From positions 1-39,469 of the forward strand of contig JAUVKT010000016.1 of NCBI GenBank assembly GCA_030596125.1: DNA of 39,469 bases, written 5' to 3'. The translations under genes and the position numbers were made by a program. Below the pieces are notes generated by a model. That model ran no database searches. It saw nothing but the letters and a program-made list of their open reading frames with translations, and was not told where the DNA came from. The stretch comes from Bacteroidales bacterium. GTDB taxonomy: Bacteria > Bacteroidota > Bacteroidia > Bacteroidales > VadinHA17. Positions 16,918 through 24,621 of the stretch are shown in pieces. The number at the start of each line of letters is the position of its first letter. Within the stretch, counting starts at the first letter, position 1.

Positions 16918-17424
16918 CTATTTCCATTTAGTATAAGGATTAACTGATAAGCTGGAGTTGTGATACCTTATATCCTGCGAAACCTCTTTTCCAATCCAGG
17001 GTGGTAGCCTAACCAATTCTTCTTCTGACCTGAGTTCTGTTTCAGCAATGATCAGTCCGCTGTTAAGACCATGAAATTCATCAATCTCAATAATATGATT
17101 TCCAGCCGGTACAATATACCGTCTCTTTTCTATCAGGTGTGGCAGACAGAGTTTTAAAAGGTCAGAGGCATCACTTACTGATATCTCTTTTTCCCATTCA
17201 TACCTTGTTATGCCTGTTTGTCGCCCCTTGATAGTTAAGAATGCCCTGTCATTTTTAATTCTTACTCTTACGATCCTTTTGCTCTCATTAGAAAGATAAC
17301 CCTGGACTATCTTAAAAGAGCCGGTTACATCCTCTTTGAATTCACCTGTTACAAGGTACTTTCTTTCAATCTCCCTGTTTTCCGGATTGCCTCCTGTGGT
17401 CTCTTTGTCTATTCTTGAATGCAA
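16918..17424 (-). CDS. CYTH domain protein (triphosphate tunnel enzyme)
   Basis: The 168-residue protein shows the CYTH landmarks: EIERKYLV at 18-25, the RVRI and LTIKG basic strands, YEWEKEI, LIEKRRYIV, and the acidic IEIDEFHG and IIAETEL. These line the triphosphate tunnel and bind metal. Bacterial members are inorganic triphosphatases or close relatives acting on phosphate polymers; this one is the short single-domain form. No ATG exists in frame before the conserved core, so translation probably begins at the TTG at 17424. It is divergent from the aminotransferase gene. Confidence 0.88.
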   Translation of the reverse strand: MHSRIDKETTGGNPENREIERKYLVTGEFKEDVTGSFKIVQGYLSNESKRIVRVRIKNDRAFLTIKGRQTGITRYEWEKEISVSDASDLLKLCLPHLIEKRRYIVPAGNHIIEIDEFHGLNSGLIIAETELRSEEELVRLPPWIGKEVSQDIRYHNSSLSVNPYTKWK

Positions 17425-17455
17425 TTGATTTATTTTTATGCTAATATAGTCAGAA

Positions 17456-17488
17456 TTTGAGGTCGGGAGAGATAAGTTTCTATTTTTG
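17456..17488 (+). promoter_or_regulatory. Bacteroidota-type promoter of the aminotransferase gene
   Basis: TTTG at 17456-17459 is followed after 21 bases by TATTTTTG at 17481-17488, matching TTTG-N19-21-TAnnTTTG. Transcription would begin near 17495, about 11 bases before the ATG at 17506. Confidence 0.65.
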
Positions 17489-17505
17489 TAACTAAATCAG
17501 TTAAT

Positions 17506-18333
17506 ATGGGCGAGTGTACAGGTAGATTCTATTTTTATAACGGGGAACTTAAAAACTGTTCTGGTTTTGTTACTTCTGAACTATTCGAAGGCGAGTCGGT
17601 TTACGAAGTCATCAGGGTAATAGGAATGGTTCCGCTCTTTTTTGAGGATCATTTTAATAGGCTTGAAAACAGCGTCATGATGATTGGAAGGAAGACCGGA
17701 ATATCTTCATCCGGTTTACTTGATATGGTTAGACAACTTATTCTGAAAAATGATCTTGAGAATGGTAACCTTAAGATATTAATTAGTTTTACCGATTATA
17801 GTTATGAAGTGTATATATTTCTTGTTGAATCCCAATACCCGGACTCTGAGATGTATTACAAGGGTGTCCCGGCAATCCTCTATTATGCTGAACGGAGAAA
17901 TCCTACAGCCAAAATATTCAATCACAGGCTGAGATTATCTATTTACGAAAGGCTGATTATGGAGGGAGCATATGAGGCACTCCTTGTTAATAGGAACAGG
18001 TTTATAACAGAGGGTAGCAGATCTAACATTTTTATTGTTTTTAATGATACAGTTGTTACTGCACCCGATGAGTTTGTGCTCAGTGGAATAACCCGTCAGT
18101 ATATACTTAATATGTGCACCAATCTTCATATAAATCTGGAATTAAGATTGGTTTCAACGGAGGAGGTGCAGAAGGCTGATGCAGTTTTCCTTACAGGTAC
18201 TTCCCCCCATATTCTTGGTATCAACCGGATCGATGATGTCAGATTTAAGGTTGATCATCCCATTACTCTTCGGTTAAGTGAGGCTTACAGGGAGAAAGTG
18301 TCTGAATATATTAGAGAAAGGGGAATGGTTTAA
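17506..18333 (+). CDS. Class IV PLP-dependent aminotransferase/lyase (IlvE/PabC-like)
   Basis: The 275-residue protein has the class IV fold: FEGESVYEVIRVI (28-40), PLFFEDHFNRL (43-53), the PLP lysine Lys136 in PTAKIFNHR, and Glu169 in ITEGSRSNIF, which binds the PLP ring nitrogen. The length fits D-amino acid transaminases, branched-chain aminotransferases and aminodeoxychorismate lyase alike. Folate genes are not adjacent, so I cannot choose between PabC and an aminotransferase. The TGTSPHI loop near 230-236 is typical of the C-terminal cofactor region. A 95-codon gene follows after 56 bases and may be co-transcribed. Confidence 0.85.
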   Translation: MGECTGRFYFYNGELKNCSGFVTSELFEGESVYEVIRVIGMVPLFFEDHFNRLENSVMMIGRKTGISSSGLLDMVRQLILKNDLENGNLKILISFTDYSYEVYIFLVESQYPDSEMYYKGVPAILYYAERRNPTAKIFNHRLRLSIYERLIMEGAYEALLVNRNRFITEGSRSNIFIVFNDTVVTAPDEFVLSGITRQYILNMCTNLHINLELRLVSTEEVQKADAVFLTGTSPHILGINRIDDVRFKVDHPITLRLSEAYREKVSEYIRERGMV

Positions 18334-18389
18334 GGTAATAAAATCATTGTGAATTGAACAGGTATAGTTATATTTAAAAAAAATGAATC

Positions 18390-18677
18390 ATGGCTAATAT
18401 ACGAGAGTTGAAAAAAGATATAGATTACCTGGTATATGAGGTGATCTCAGATTGTTTCACTGCTATGTCTGTTCAACCTGAAAACAGATCGAAGAAGTTG
18501 GCAGAAATTGCTGGTGATGCGGTTGTCCTGAGAAACGAACTGTTTTCACGGGCCAGGCAGCCCGGTGGTAAGGATAGTAAAAAGGAGGTTAAAGATCATT
18601 ATAAAAAACTTAGGACAGATCTTATTGAGGGTGTCGATAAATTGTTTGAAAGAATAAGTAAGATTGTTAAGAAATAA
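18390..18677 (+). CDS. Small conserved protein of unknown function
   Basis: The 95-residue protein is predicted to be soluble and mostly helical, with many charged residues (ELKKDIDYLVYEV, DHYKKLRTDLIEGVDKLFERI) and no signal or membrane segment. I do not recognise a domain; it looks like a short protein kept in Bacteroidota genomes, possibly a coiled-coil adaptor. It lies downstream of the aminotransferase, and its last 11 bases overlap the end of the convergent AmrS gene. Confidence 0.7.
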   Translation: MANIRELKKDIDYLVYEVISDCFTAMSVQPENRSKKLAEIAGDAVVLRNELFSRARQPGGKDSKKEVKDHYKKLRTDLIEGVDKLFERISKIVKK

Positions 18678-19689
18678 AGTGTTTGTAAATTTGTGTATTA
18701 CAAGTTTTACAGTAGCCTTCTTCTTTTATATTAACGTGGATCGTATCATAACCATAGCGTGTTGTTACAACTGTTCCGCAACCAGGACATTTGGTGTCTT
18801 TTCCCAGAGTTGAGTTGATATTACCAAGGTAAACATAATCAAGTTTTTCGAGAGCAATTTCAGATAGACTTTCAAGAGTCTCTCCCGGTGTTACCGGTTC
18901 ATTGCTTTTGTACCTCGGGAAATATCTGCTTAGATGAAGCACCGAATCTCTACCGCAATTGTCAGATATCCATTCAATACATTTACTAAAAACACCCTGG
19001 TCGTCATTCAATCCGGGTATTATCAGCATAGTTAACTCTAAATGTTTGCCTGCTTCTGATACGGTCTTAATTGTATTAAGAACCGGTTTAAGTCTTCCTC
19101 CGGTCTGTTCTTTATAAAAACTGTTACTGAATGATTTAATATCGATATTAAAAGCATCCATTACATCCATTACCTCTTCCAGGGCTCCTGGATTAATAAA
19201 CCCGTTAGTGACCATTACATTTTTAAGGTTATTCTCTGCCGACATTGAGGCTATATCAAACATAAATTCATGCCATACTGTGGGTTCGTTGTAGGTAAAA
19301 GCCAGGCCAATATTATTATTTGTTGATAATGCCCTTCTTACTATCAATTCCGGTGAGAGATGCTTTCCTTTGGATACAACATCATATCCGGTTACCTGAG
19401 ATATTTCATGGTTTTGACAGAATTTACAGGAAAGGTTACAACCAAAGGATCCGACAGAAACTATTTCTGATCCCGGATAAAAATGGTAAAGAGGTTTTTT
19501 TTCAATAGGGTCAGATCCCAGCGATGATACAACACCATATACATCAGACATCAGTTTTCCATTGATGTTAGTTCGCACACCACATAAACCTCTGTTCCCC
19601 TTTTTGATAAAACAATCATGAGGACATAATCGGCAAGCTACCGCTGAATTCTCTTTTTTTATGTAATGCCTTGCTTCCAGAGTTTCAAT
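18667..19689 (-). CDS. amrS: AmmeMemoRadiSam-system radical SAM enzyme (AmrS), non-ATG start
   Basis: The radical SAM cluster motif CNLSCKFC is intact and is followed by family segments FTYNEPTVWHEFM, MLIIPGLND and LHLSRYFPRYK. A C-terminal zinc-ribbon-like CPGCG plus CKTC pair is also present. An ORF beginning at the GTG at 19578 gives 303 residues but cuts off a conserved N-terminal cysteine region. The same frame continues upstream, encoding CRLCPHDC and GLCGVR, the family's usual CxLCPHxC block, and is open to a TAA at 19693-19695. In this stretch there is no ATG, GTG or TTG; the possible starts are ATT at 19689 (340 residues) or CTG at 19680. I chose ATT because IETLEARHY aligns with a typical N-terminus. 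The reaction of the family is not settled. No AmrA or Memo partner is nearby. Confidence 0.85.
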   Translation of the reverse strand: METLEARHYIKKENSAVACRLCPHDCFIKKGNRGLCGVRTNINGKLMSDVYGVVSSLGSDPIEKKPLYHFYPGSEIVSVGSFGCNLSCKFCQNHEISQVTGYDVVSKGKHLSPELIVRRALSTNNNIGLAFTYNEPTVWHEFMFDIASMSAENNLKNVMVTNGFINPGALEEVMDVMDAFNIDIKSFSNSFYKEQTGGRLKPVLNTIKTVSEAGKHLELTMLIIPGLNDDQGVFSKCIEWISDNCGRDSVLHLSRYFPRYKSNEPVTPGETLESLSEIALEKLDYVYLGNINSTLGKDTKCPGCGTVVTTRYGYDTIHVNIKEEGYCKTCNTQIYKHFIS

Positions 19690-19710
19690 ATTTTAGTATT
19701 TATTAATAGT

Positions 19711-19739
19711 TATTAACCGGCGTTGGTTAAAAACCGACC
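19711..19739. repeat. Overlapping inverted repeats between amrS and doxX
   Basis: TTAACC-ggcgtt-GGTTAA (19711-19728) overlaps TTGGT-N9-ACCAA (19721-19739). They lie in the divergent gap between amrS and doxX and could be an operator or alternative RNA hairpins. No T-run follows. Confidence 0.35.
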
Positions 19740-19832
19740 AACATTACAGCACCAAGTTATAAAACAACACCAATTTATCAGGAACATTTTCAGTATAAAT
19801 TTATAAAAGATTTAATAAATCATTCCTCCCGG

Positions 19833-19863
19833 TTTGATCAGTTTTGAGAAAATGATAAATTTG
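19833..19863 (+). promoter_or_regulatory. Bacteroidota-type promoter of the DoxX-oxidoreductase operon
   Basis: TTTG at 19833-19836, then 19 bases, then TAAATTTG at 19856-19863, fits the phylum consensus. The predicted transcript starts near 19870, about 28 bases before the DoxX ATG. Confidence 0.65.
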
Positions 19864-19897
19864 CAGGTTAATAATCTAATAAATTTCTACATATATT

Positions 19898-20383
19898 ATG
19901 TTTAATTCCAAAACATTTTCATATAGCAGGTCTCAACTGATCTTGCTTGTAATCTTAAGAGTGGTTATAGGTTGGCACTTTTTATACGAAGGGATTGCAA
20001 AACTAGTGAATCCCGACTGGTGTTCTGTCGGTTTTCTTCTTGATTCAGGAGGAGTGCTTTCTCAATTTTTCATTTCTCTTGCCTCGAATCCAGAAATTCT
20101 GAGTATTGTTGATTTTCTCAATGTATGGGGTCTTATTACAATTGGATTGGGATTAATACTGGGATTTCTGACCCGTATATCTATACCTGCCGGGATCTTG
20201 CTTCTGGCTTTCTATTTTTTATCACATCCTCCAATGGCAGGGTTGTCATATTCGGTTCCGTCAGAGGGGAGTTACCTATGGGTTAATAAGAACCTTATTG
20301 AATTATTTGCCCTTGCGGTTCTGTTTTACTTTCCTACATCGGGAATAATCGGGCTTGACAGATTTTTTACAAAGACTAAATAA
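19898..20383 (+). CDS. DoxX family integral membrane protein
   Basis: The 161-residue protein has four predicted membrane helices (about 12-30, 68-85, 91-110, 131-150). It carries the DoxX start LILLVILRVVIGWHFLYEGIAKL and a conserved second half, LTRISIPAGILLLAFYFL. DoxX-type proteins are linked to quinone-coupled redox chemistry in a few studied cases (DoxD/DoxA thiosulfate:quinone oxidoreductase), but most members have no known role. Here it is the first gene of an operon with a Tat-type Gfo/Idh/MocA oxidoreductase starting 10 bases later. By inference it may anchor that enzyme or hand its electrons to the quinone pool. Confidence 0.85.
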   Translation: MFNSKTFSYSRSQLILLVILRVVIGWHFLYEGIAKLVNPDWCSVGFLLDSGGVLSQFFISLASNPEILSIVDFLNVWGLITIGLGLILGFLTRISIPAGILLLAFYFLSHPPMAGLSYSVPSEGSYLWVNKNLIELFALAVLFYFPTSGIIGLDRFFTKTK

Positions 20384-20393
20384 TATTTTTAAG

Positions 20394-21995
20394 ATGAGCA
20401 GTATCGAAGAAAAGAATATATCCAAACCGGAGAATGATTCCGGTATCTCAGATAGCAACAAGGGGATCTCAAGACGTGATATAGTAAAAGGATTGGCAAC
20501 TGTTCCCGTTCTTGGGGCATTTGCTTATGGATTTTATAGAAAAAGGAAACATGACAGGCAAATTAAGAACAGTATTCTTGGCGATCTTAAATTGTCTGAT
20601 AGTGAGCCTTATACTGAAGATAAGGGAAGCGAGGGAAGAAGAATACGGTTAGGTTTGATCGGTTTTGGTATCAGGGGACCCCAGATTGCTGGTGCAATAG
20701 GATTTCTTCACCCCGAAAGTGTTGAGGAAATGAAGCTTGCTTCTAAGGCAAGCAGGACGGATAAAAGGTACCAGGAATTCATGGAACAGGAAGACCTTAA
20801 TATTGAGGTAACAGCAGTTTGTGATATTTTCACGGTTTATGCCGCAAAAGCCCGGGAGACAGGCGCTAATATTAACAGGCAGGGCACTGATCTTATGCCT
20901 GACAAACTGCCTGTTATTTATGATAATTATCTCGATCTTATTAATGCTGATGATGTTGATGCTGTAATAATTGCGTCACCTGACCATTGGCATGCTCCAA
21001 TGGCAATAGAAGCTGCAAAAGCGGGTAAACATATATATTGCGAGAAACCATTGAGTTGGTCAGTTGAAGAGACTTATGCTTTGAGAGAGGCAGTCAGGGA
21101 GTCGGGAGTTGTGTTTCAGTTGGGCCATCAGAACAGACAGACCGATGCATATATGAAAGCGAGGGAGACTATAGATAATGATGTTCTGGGAGATGTTAAC
21201 CTGATTGAGGTTACAACAAACAGGAACTCTCCGAATGGGGCATGGGTCTATCCGATTCATCCCGAAGCCAACCCTGATACAATTGACTGGAAACAGTTTA
21301 TCGGACAGGCTCCCGACCATGAGTTCAGTCTTGAAAGATTTTTCAGGTGGAGATGCTGGTGGGATTACAGTACGGGATTATCAGGCGATCTGCTTACTCA
21401 TGAGTATGATGCTATGAACCAGATTTTCGGATTTGGGATACCTGACTCTGCTGTATCATCAGGAGGAATCTATCATTTTAAAGATGGAAGAACGGTGCCG
21501 GATGTATTGCATACTGTTTTTGAGTTTGATAAACAAGAACTGACTATGATGTATAGTGCTACACTGGCAAACGGCAGGTCCCGCGGCAAACTGATAATGG
21601 GTACTGATGCAACTATGGAATTAAGTAATTCGATGACAATTTATGCCGACATAGACTCTGAAAGGTATCGCGAAAAGATCGAAGCAGGAATAATTGACCC
21701 CGAACTGCCTATTCTGTCATTTGTGCCTGGTAAAAAGAGTGTTGATGCTGTTACGTCAGCCACGGAGCAGTATTTTGCCGGGAGAGGGCTTCTTTATACT
21801 TACAGGGGTGGCAAGAGGATCAATACTACTCATCTGCATATTAAAGAGTGGTTGAATGTTATTAGAAACGGCGGTAACACTTCCTGTAATATAGACAGGG
21901 GATTTGAAGAGGCTATTACCGCTCATATGGGTACTATCTCTTACCGTGAAGGACGCAGGGTTCGCTGGGACAGAGAAAATAAAAAAATAATTTAA
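20394..21995 (+). CDS. Membrane-anchored or Tat-exported Gfo/Idh/MocA oxidoreductase
   Basis: I use the ATG at 20394 (533 residues), 10 bases after the DoxX stop, over an upstream in-frame TTG overlapping DoxX. A twin-Arg stretch ISRRDIVKG (26-34) is followed by a hydrophobic segment at about 33-47 ending in basic FYRKRKHDR with no cleavage site, so it may stay anchored. The Rossmann motif is LGLIGFGIRG (86-95) and the superfamily EKP is at 217-219. A 40-residue insert separates the first two Rossmann strands. C-terminal landmarks are LSGDLLTHEYDAMNQIFG and TTHLHIKEWLNVIRNGG. Such enzymes oxidise sugars, often at C3, with tightly bound NAD. A TIM-barrel gene follows 11 bases later. Confidence 0.88.
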   Translation: MSSIEEKNISKPENDSGISDSNKGISRRDIVKGLATVPVLGAFAYGFYRKRKHDRQIKNSILGDLKLSDSEPYTEDKGSEGRRIRLGLIGFGIRGPQIAGAIGFLHPESVEEMKLASKASRTDKRYQEFMEQEDLNIEVTAVCDIFTVYAAKARETGANINRQGTDLMPDKLPVIYDNYLDLINADDVDAVIIASPDHWHAPMAIEAAKAGKHIYCEKPLSWSVEETYALREAVRESGVVFQLGHQNRQTDAYMKARETIDNDVLGDVNLIEVTTNRNSPNGAWVYPIHPEANPDTIDWKQFIGQAPDHEFSLERFFRWRCWWDYSTGLSGDLLTHEYDAMNQIFGFGIPDSAVSSGGIYHFKDGRTVPDVLHTVFEFDKQELTMMYSATLANGRSRGKLIMGTDATMELSNSMTIYADIDSERYREKIEAGIIDPELPILSFVPGKKSVDAVTSATEQYFAGRGLLYTYRGGKRINTTHLHIKEWLNVIRNGGNTSCNIDRGFEEAITAHMGTISYREGRRVRWDRENKKII

Positions 21996-22006
21996 ATTTT
22001 AAACAT

Positions 22007-22852
22007 ATGAAACGTAGAAATTTTATTAAAAGAACAGCTATTGCCTCAACAGCATTTGCTTTTATCCCTTCTGTTGCCTGTTCTTCTCCTGTAAAAAAGA
22101 CGGGTCTTATTCTTTATACTGTGAGGGATGATATGAATGCAAATCTGGAAGGTACACTCGACAAAATTGCTGAAATAGGATATAACTGGCTTGAAGCTGC
22201 AAATTATGCCAATGGTCAGTTTTATAATATGAAGCCTTCAAAATTCAGACAGGAAATTGAGAGCAGGGGTATGACCCTTATCAGCAGCCATAACAGACTC
22301 AGTACTGAAAATGTTGATGAGGTTGTAAATGCTGCTGCAGAAGCAGGACTAAAGTATTTGGTTATGCCTTCCCTGCCTCACAGCTGGATGGAGTCACTTG
22401 ATGGTTATAAAGAAGCTGCGGATTTTCTGAATATGGCAGGAGAGAAATGTAAATCAATGGGCATGAAGGCTGGATTTCATAATCACTCAATTGAATTCAA
22501 GCCTATTGATGGGCAGATACCTTACGACATTCTGGTTGAAAATACAGATCCTGACTTTGTTACATTCGAACTTGATCTTGCATGGATAACAGCAGGCGGT
22601 CATAAGCCTGAAGATTACTTCAGTAAATATCCCGGCAGATTTGAGTTATTGCATATAAAGGATATCTCAGAGGACCAAAAGGATGCTACACTTGGAGAGG
22701 GTACAATTGACTTTGTTCCTATATTTGACATGGTTTCCACAGCCGGGATGAACTATTTCTTTATTGAACAGGATAACTGCAAATCACATACTCCGTTTGA
22801 GAGTATTGAGATAAGCAGAAATTATCTGTTGGATAATGTGTTAACTAAGTAG
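22007..22852 (+). CDS. Exported TIM-barrel sugar isomerase/epimerase-like protein (AP endonuclease 2 family)
   Basis: The 281-residue protein starts MKRRNFIKRTAIA, a Tat-like signal, with a possible lipobox SVAC (Cys25). The remainder is a xylose-isomerase-like TIM barrel: GLILYTVRDDM, GFHNHSIEF at 156-164, FELDLAW at 187-193, HIKDI at 216-220 and FFIEQD at 251-256. Candidate metal ligands are Glu163, Asp190, His216 and Glu254. Relatives beside Gfo/Idh dehydrogenases act on 3-keto-sugars or 3-keto-glycosides as epimerases or lyases, which fits this gene's place 11 bases after such a dehydrogenase. The leader TTTTAAACATATGAAA resembles those of 9209 and 37900. It ends two bases from the convergent oxidoreductase gene. 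Confidence 0.85.
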   Translation: MKRRNFIKRTAIASTAFAFIPSVACSSPVKKTGLILYTVRDDMNANLEGTLDKIAEIGYNWLEAANYANGQFYNMKPSKFRQEIESRGMTLISSHNRLSTENVDEVVNAAAEAGLKYLVMPSLPHSWMESLDGYKEAADFLNMAGEKCKSMGMKAGFHNHSIEFKPIDGQIPYDILVENTDPDFVTFELDLAWITAGGHKPEDYFSKYPGRFELLHIKDISEDQKDATLGEGTIDFVPIFDMVSTAGMNYFFIEQDNCKSHTPFESIEISRNYLLDNVLTK

Positions 22853-22854
22853 GT

Positions 22855-24000
22855 TTAAATATCTGTCCATCTGTCGTTAACAGATGATTTGACAACTGCT
22901 TCAAGAAATTTCATCCCTCTTACACCATCTTCAATTCCGGGAAAATCGTAGGAGGGATCAATTTCTTTTCCATCACGTATAGCATGCACCGCGAGTGCAA
23001 AGTTCCTGTACAGGTTAGCAAAAGCCTCAATAAATCCTTCGGGATGCCCTGCCGGAATTCTTGAGTGAGCATTGGCTATTTTACCTATACTTTCAAAGCC
23101 TGTGGCTGTCCGGTAAACCTCATAAGGCTTATCTTTCCAACGAATAAGCAGGTTGTTTGGATTCATCTGCTCCCATAATAAACTCCCCTCAGATCCATAT
23201 ACTCTTATTCGAAGGTTATTTTCCTCGCCAAGAGCAACCTGACTTGCTATAAGGGTTCCTTTAATACCCTCCTCAAGATTTATAATTACATTCCCGTCAT
23301 CATCAAGCTGTCTTCCCTCAACTAAACTACTTAGCTGGCTGAAAAGCCTGATTATTTTTTTACCGGTAATATATTCCGTAAGCTGAAAAGCATGGGTTCC
23401 AATATCTGCCATACATCCCGCCATACCTGCTTTTTTTGGGTCAGCTCTCCATTCAGCCTGCTTGTTTCCACTCTCTTCAACCTTGTCTGATAACCAACCC
23501 TGGAGATATTCGACTACTACTTTCCGGATTGTTCCCAGTTCTCCATTTTGAGTGATCTCCCTTGCCTTTTTTACCATTGGATATCCGGTGTAATTATGTG
23601 TCAGGCAAAAGATCCTTTTATCTCTTTTAACTATTTTTTCGAGTTCAAGGGCTTCTTCCACGGTTATCGTTAACGGTTTATCACAAACAACCTCGAATCC
23701 TGCTTTCAGAGCCTCCAGAGCAGGCCTGTAATGAAGAAAGTTAGGCGTTACAATACAGATAAAATCGGGTCTTTTATCTTTCGATAATTTGCTCTCAATC
23801 GAGATCATCTCTTCCCAGTGGGAATATATCCTTTCATCAGGCAAGCCCAGTTGCCGTCCGCTGTTCAGAGAATTTTCGGGATTACTGCTAAAGGCTCCGC
23901 TAACCAGCTCGATCATACCATCCATGGCTGCAGCCATACGGTGTACCGGACCGATAAATGATCCGGTGCCTCCGCCTATCATACACATTTTAAGCTTCAT
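22855..24000 (-). CDS. Cytosolic Gfo/Idh/MocA oxidoreductase
   Basis: The 381-residue protein lacks any export signal. It begins with a Rossmann stretch KMCMIGGGTGSFIGPVHR (4-21), has IVTPNFLHYRPALEALKAG, and carries the superfamily CDKP at 106-109 with the catalytic Lys108. Further landmarks are GCMADIGTHAFQLTEYI and AGHPEGFIEAFANLY. The family oxidises or reduces sugars and inositols with NAD(P). Set between two loci with exported relatives, it could handle the keto-sugar after import, for example by reducing it; that is inference. A small membrane-protein gene lies 18 bases upstream on the same strand, so the two may be co-transcribed. Confidence 0.9.
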   Translation of the reverse strand: MKLKMCMIGGGTGSFIGPVHRMAAAMDGMIELVSGAFSSNPENSLNSGRQLGLPDERIYSHWEEMISIESKLSKDKRPDFICIVTPNFLHYRPALEALKAGFEVVCDKPLTITVEEALELEKIVKRDKRIFCLTHNYTGYPMVKKAREITQNGELGTIRKVVVEYLQGWLSDKVEESGNKQAEWRADPKKAGMAGCMADIGTHAFQLTEYITGKKIIRLFSQLSSLVEGRQLDDDGNVIINLEEGIKGTLIASQVALGEENNLRIRVYGSEGSLLWEQMNPNNLLIRWKDKPYEVYRTATGFESIGKIANAHSRIPAGHPEGFIEAFANLYRNFALAVHAIRDGKEIDPSYDFPGIEDGVRGMKFLEAVVKSSVNDRWTDI

Positions 24001-24018
24001 ATGTAGTAATTAATATGA

Positions 24019-24492
24019 TTATATCTTATCGTATTTATAGAATAGGTCAATGCTATTCTCTTCAGACCATGCAATTATTCTGGTTTTGACATTCTCCCCC
24101 AGGTCTGGGTATTTTAATCCAAGCCTGAGCCTGAAGATATTACCGTTATTCAGAAAAAATTTTATATCCATTGACCTGACTTCCAACTTACTGATTGAGT
24201 TTTTTGTTAACCTTTTTGCCGGTAGCAGTGAATTTTGTCTAATGGTAATATTAGTCTTTTCAACTATCAGATATCGTTTGGCAAAGCCAAGTCCGGAGTA
24301 GATCTGGAAAAGACCGAACAATAATAGGAAAATTGTACCAAGCCAGAAAACATTCTCATTTTCAGGTACTCGTACAAGAAAGAGTGCCCACCATCCTGAA
24401 GTGAGAAGACACGAAAATCCAAAAATCACAAGAAAAACAGAGACAAATTTTTTATCCGGTTTGTCATCCAGCCTGATATATTCGTACTTCAT
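24019..24492 (-). CDS. Small membrane protein with a PH-like C-terminal half
   Basis: The 157-residue protein has two membrane helices (about 17-40 and 48-68), then a soluble half with alternating beta-like strands (YLIVEKTNITIRQ, SISKLEVRSMDIKFFLNNG, IFRLRLG) that recalls bacterial PH-domain proteins. I do not recognise a specific family. It precedes the cytosolic oxidoreductase gene by 18 bases on the same strand. No catalytic residues are evident. Confidence 0.65.
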   Translation of the reverse strand: MKYEYIRLDDKPDKKFVSVFLVIFGFSCLLTSGWWALFLVRVPENENVFWLGTIFLLLFGLFQIYSGLGFAKRYLIVEKTNITIRQNSLLPAKRLTKNSISKLEVRSMDIKFFLNNGNIFRLRLGLKYPDLGENVKTRIIAWSEENSIDLFYKYDKI

Positions 24493-24621
24493 ATCTGTAT
24501 AAAAATTAGCGCAATTTATCCAATATTTTCGAAATCCTAAAGCAGAGCATATTTTTTAACAGGTTTTTTTTTTTGAAGATTTTCTTAACTTTATAGGTTG
24601 TTAATTAAAATTCACCTGAAA

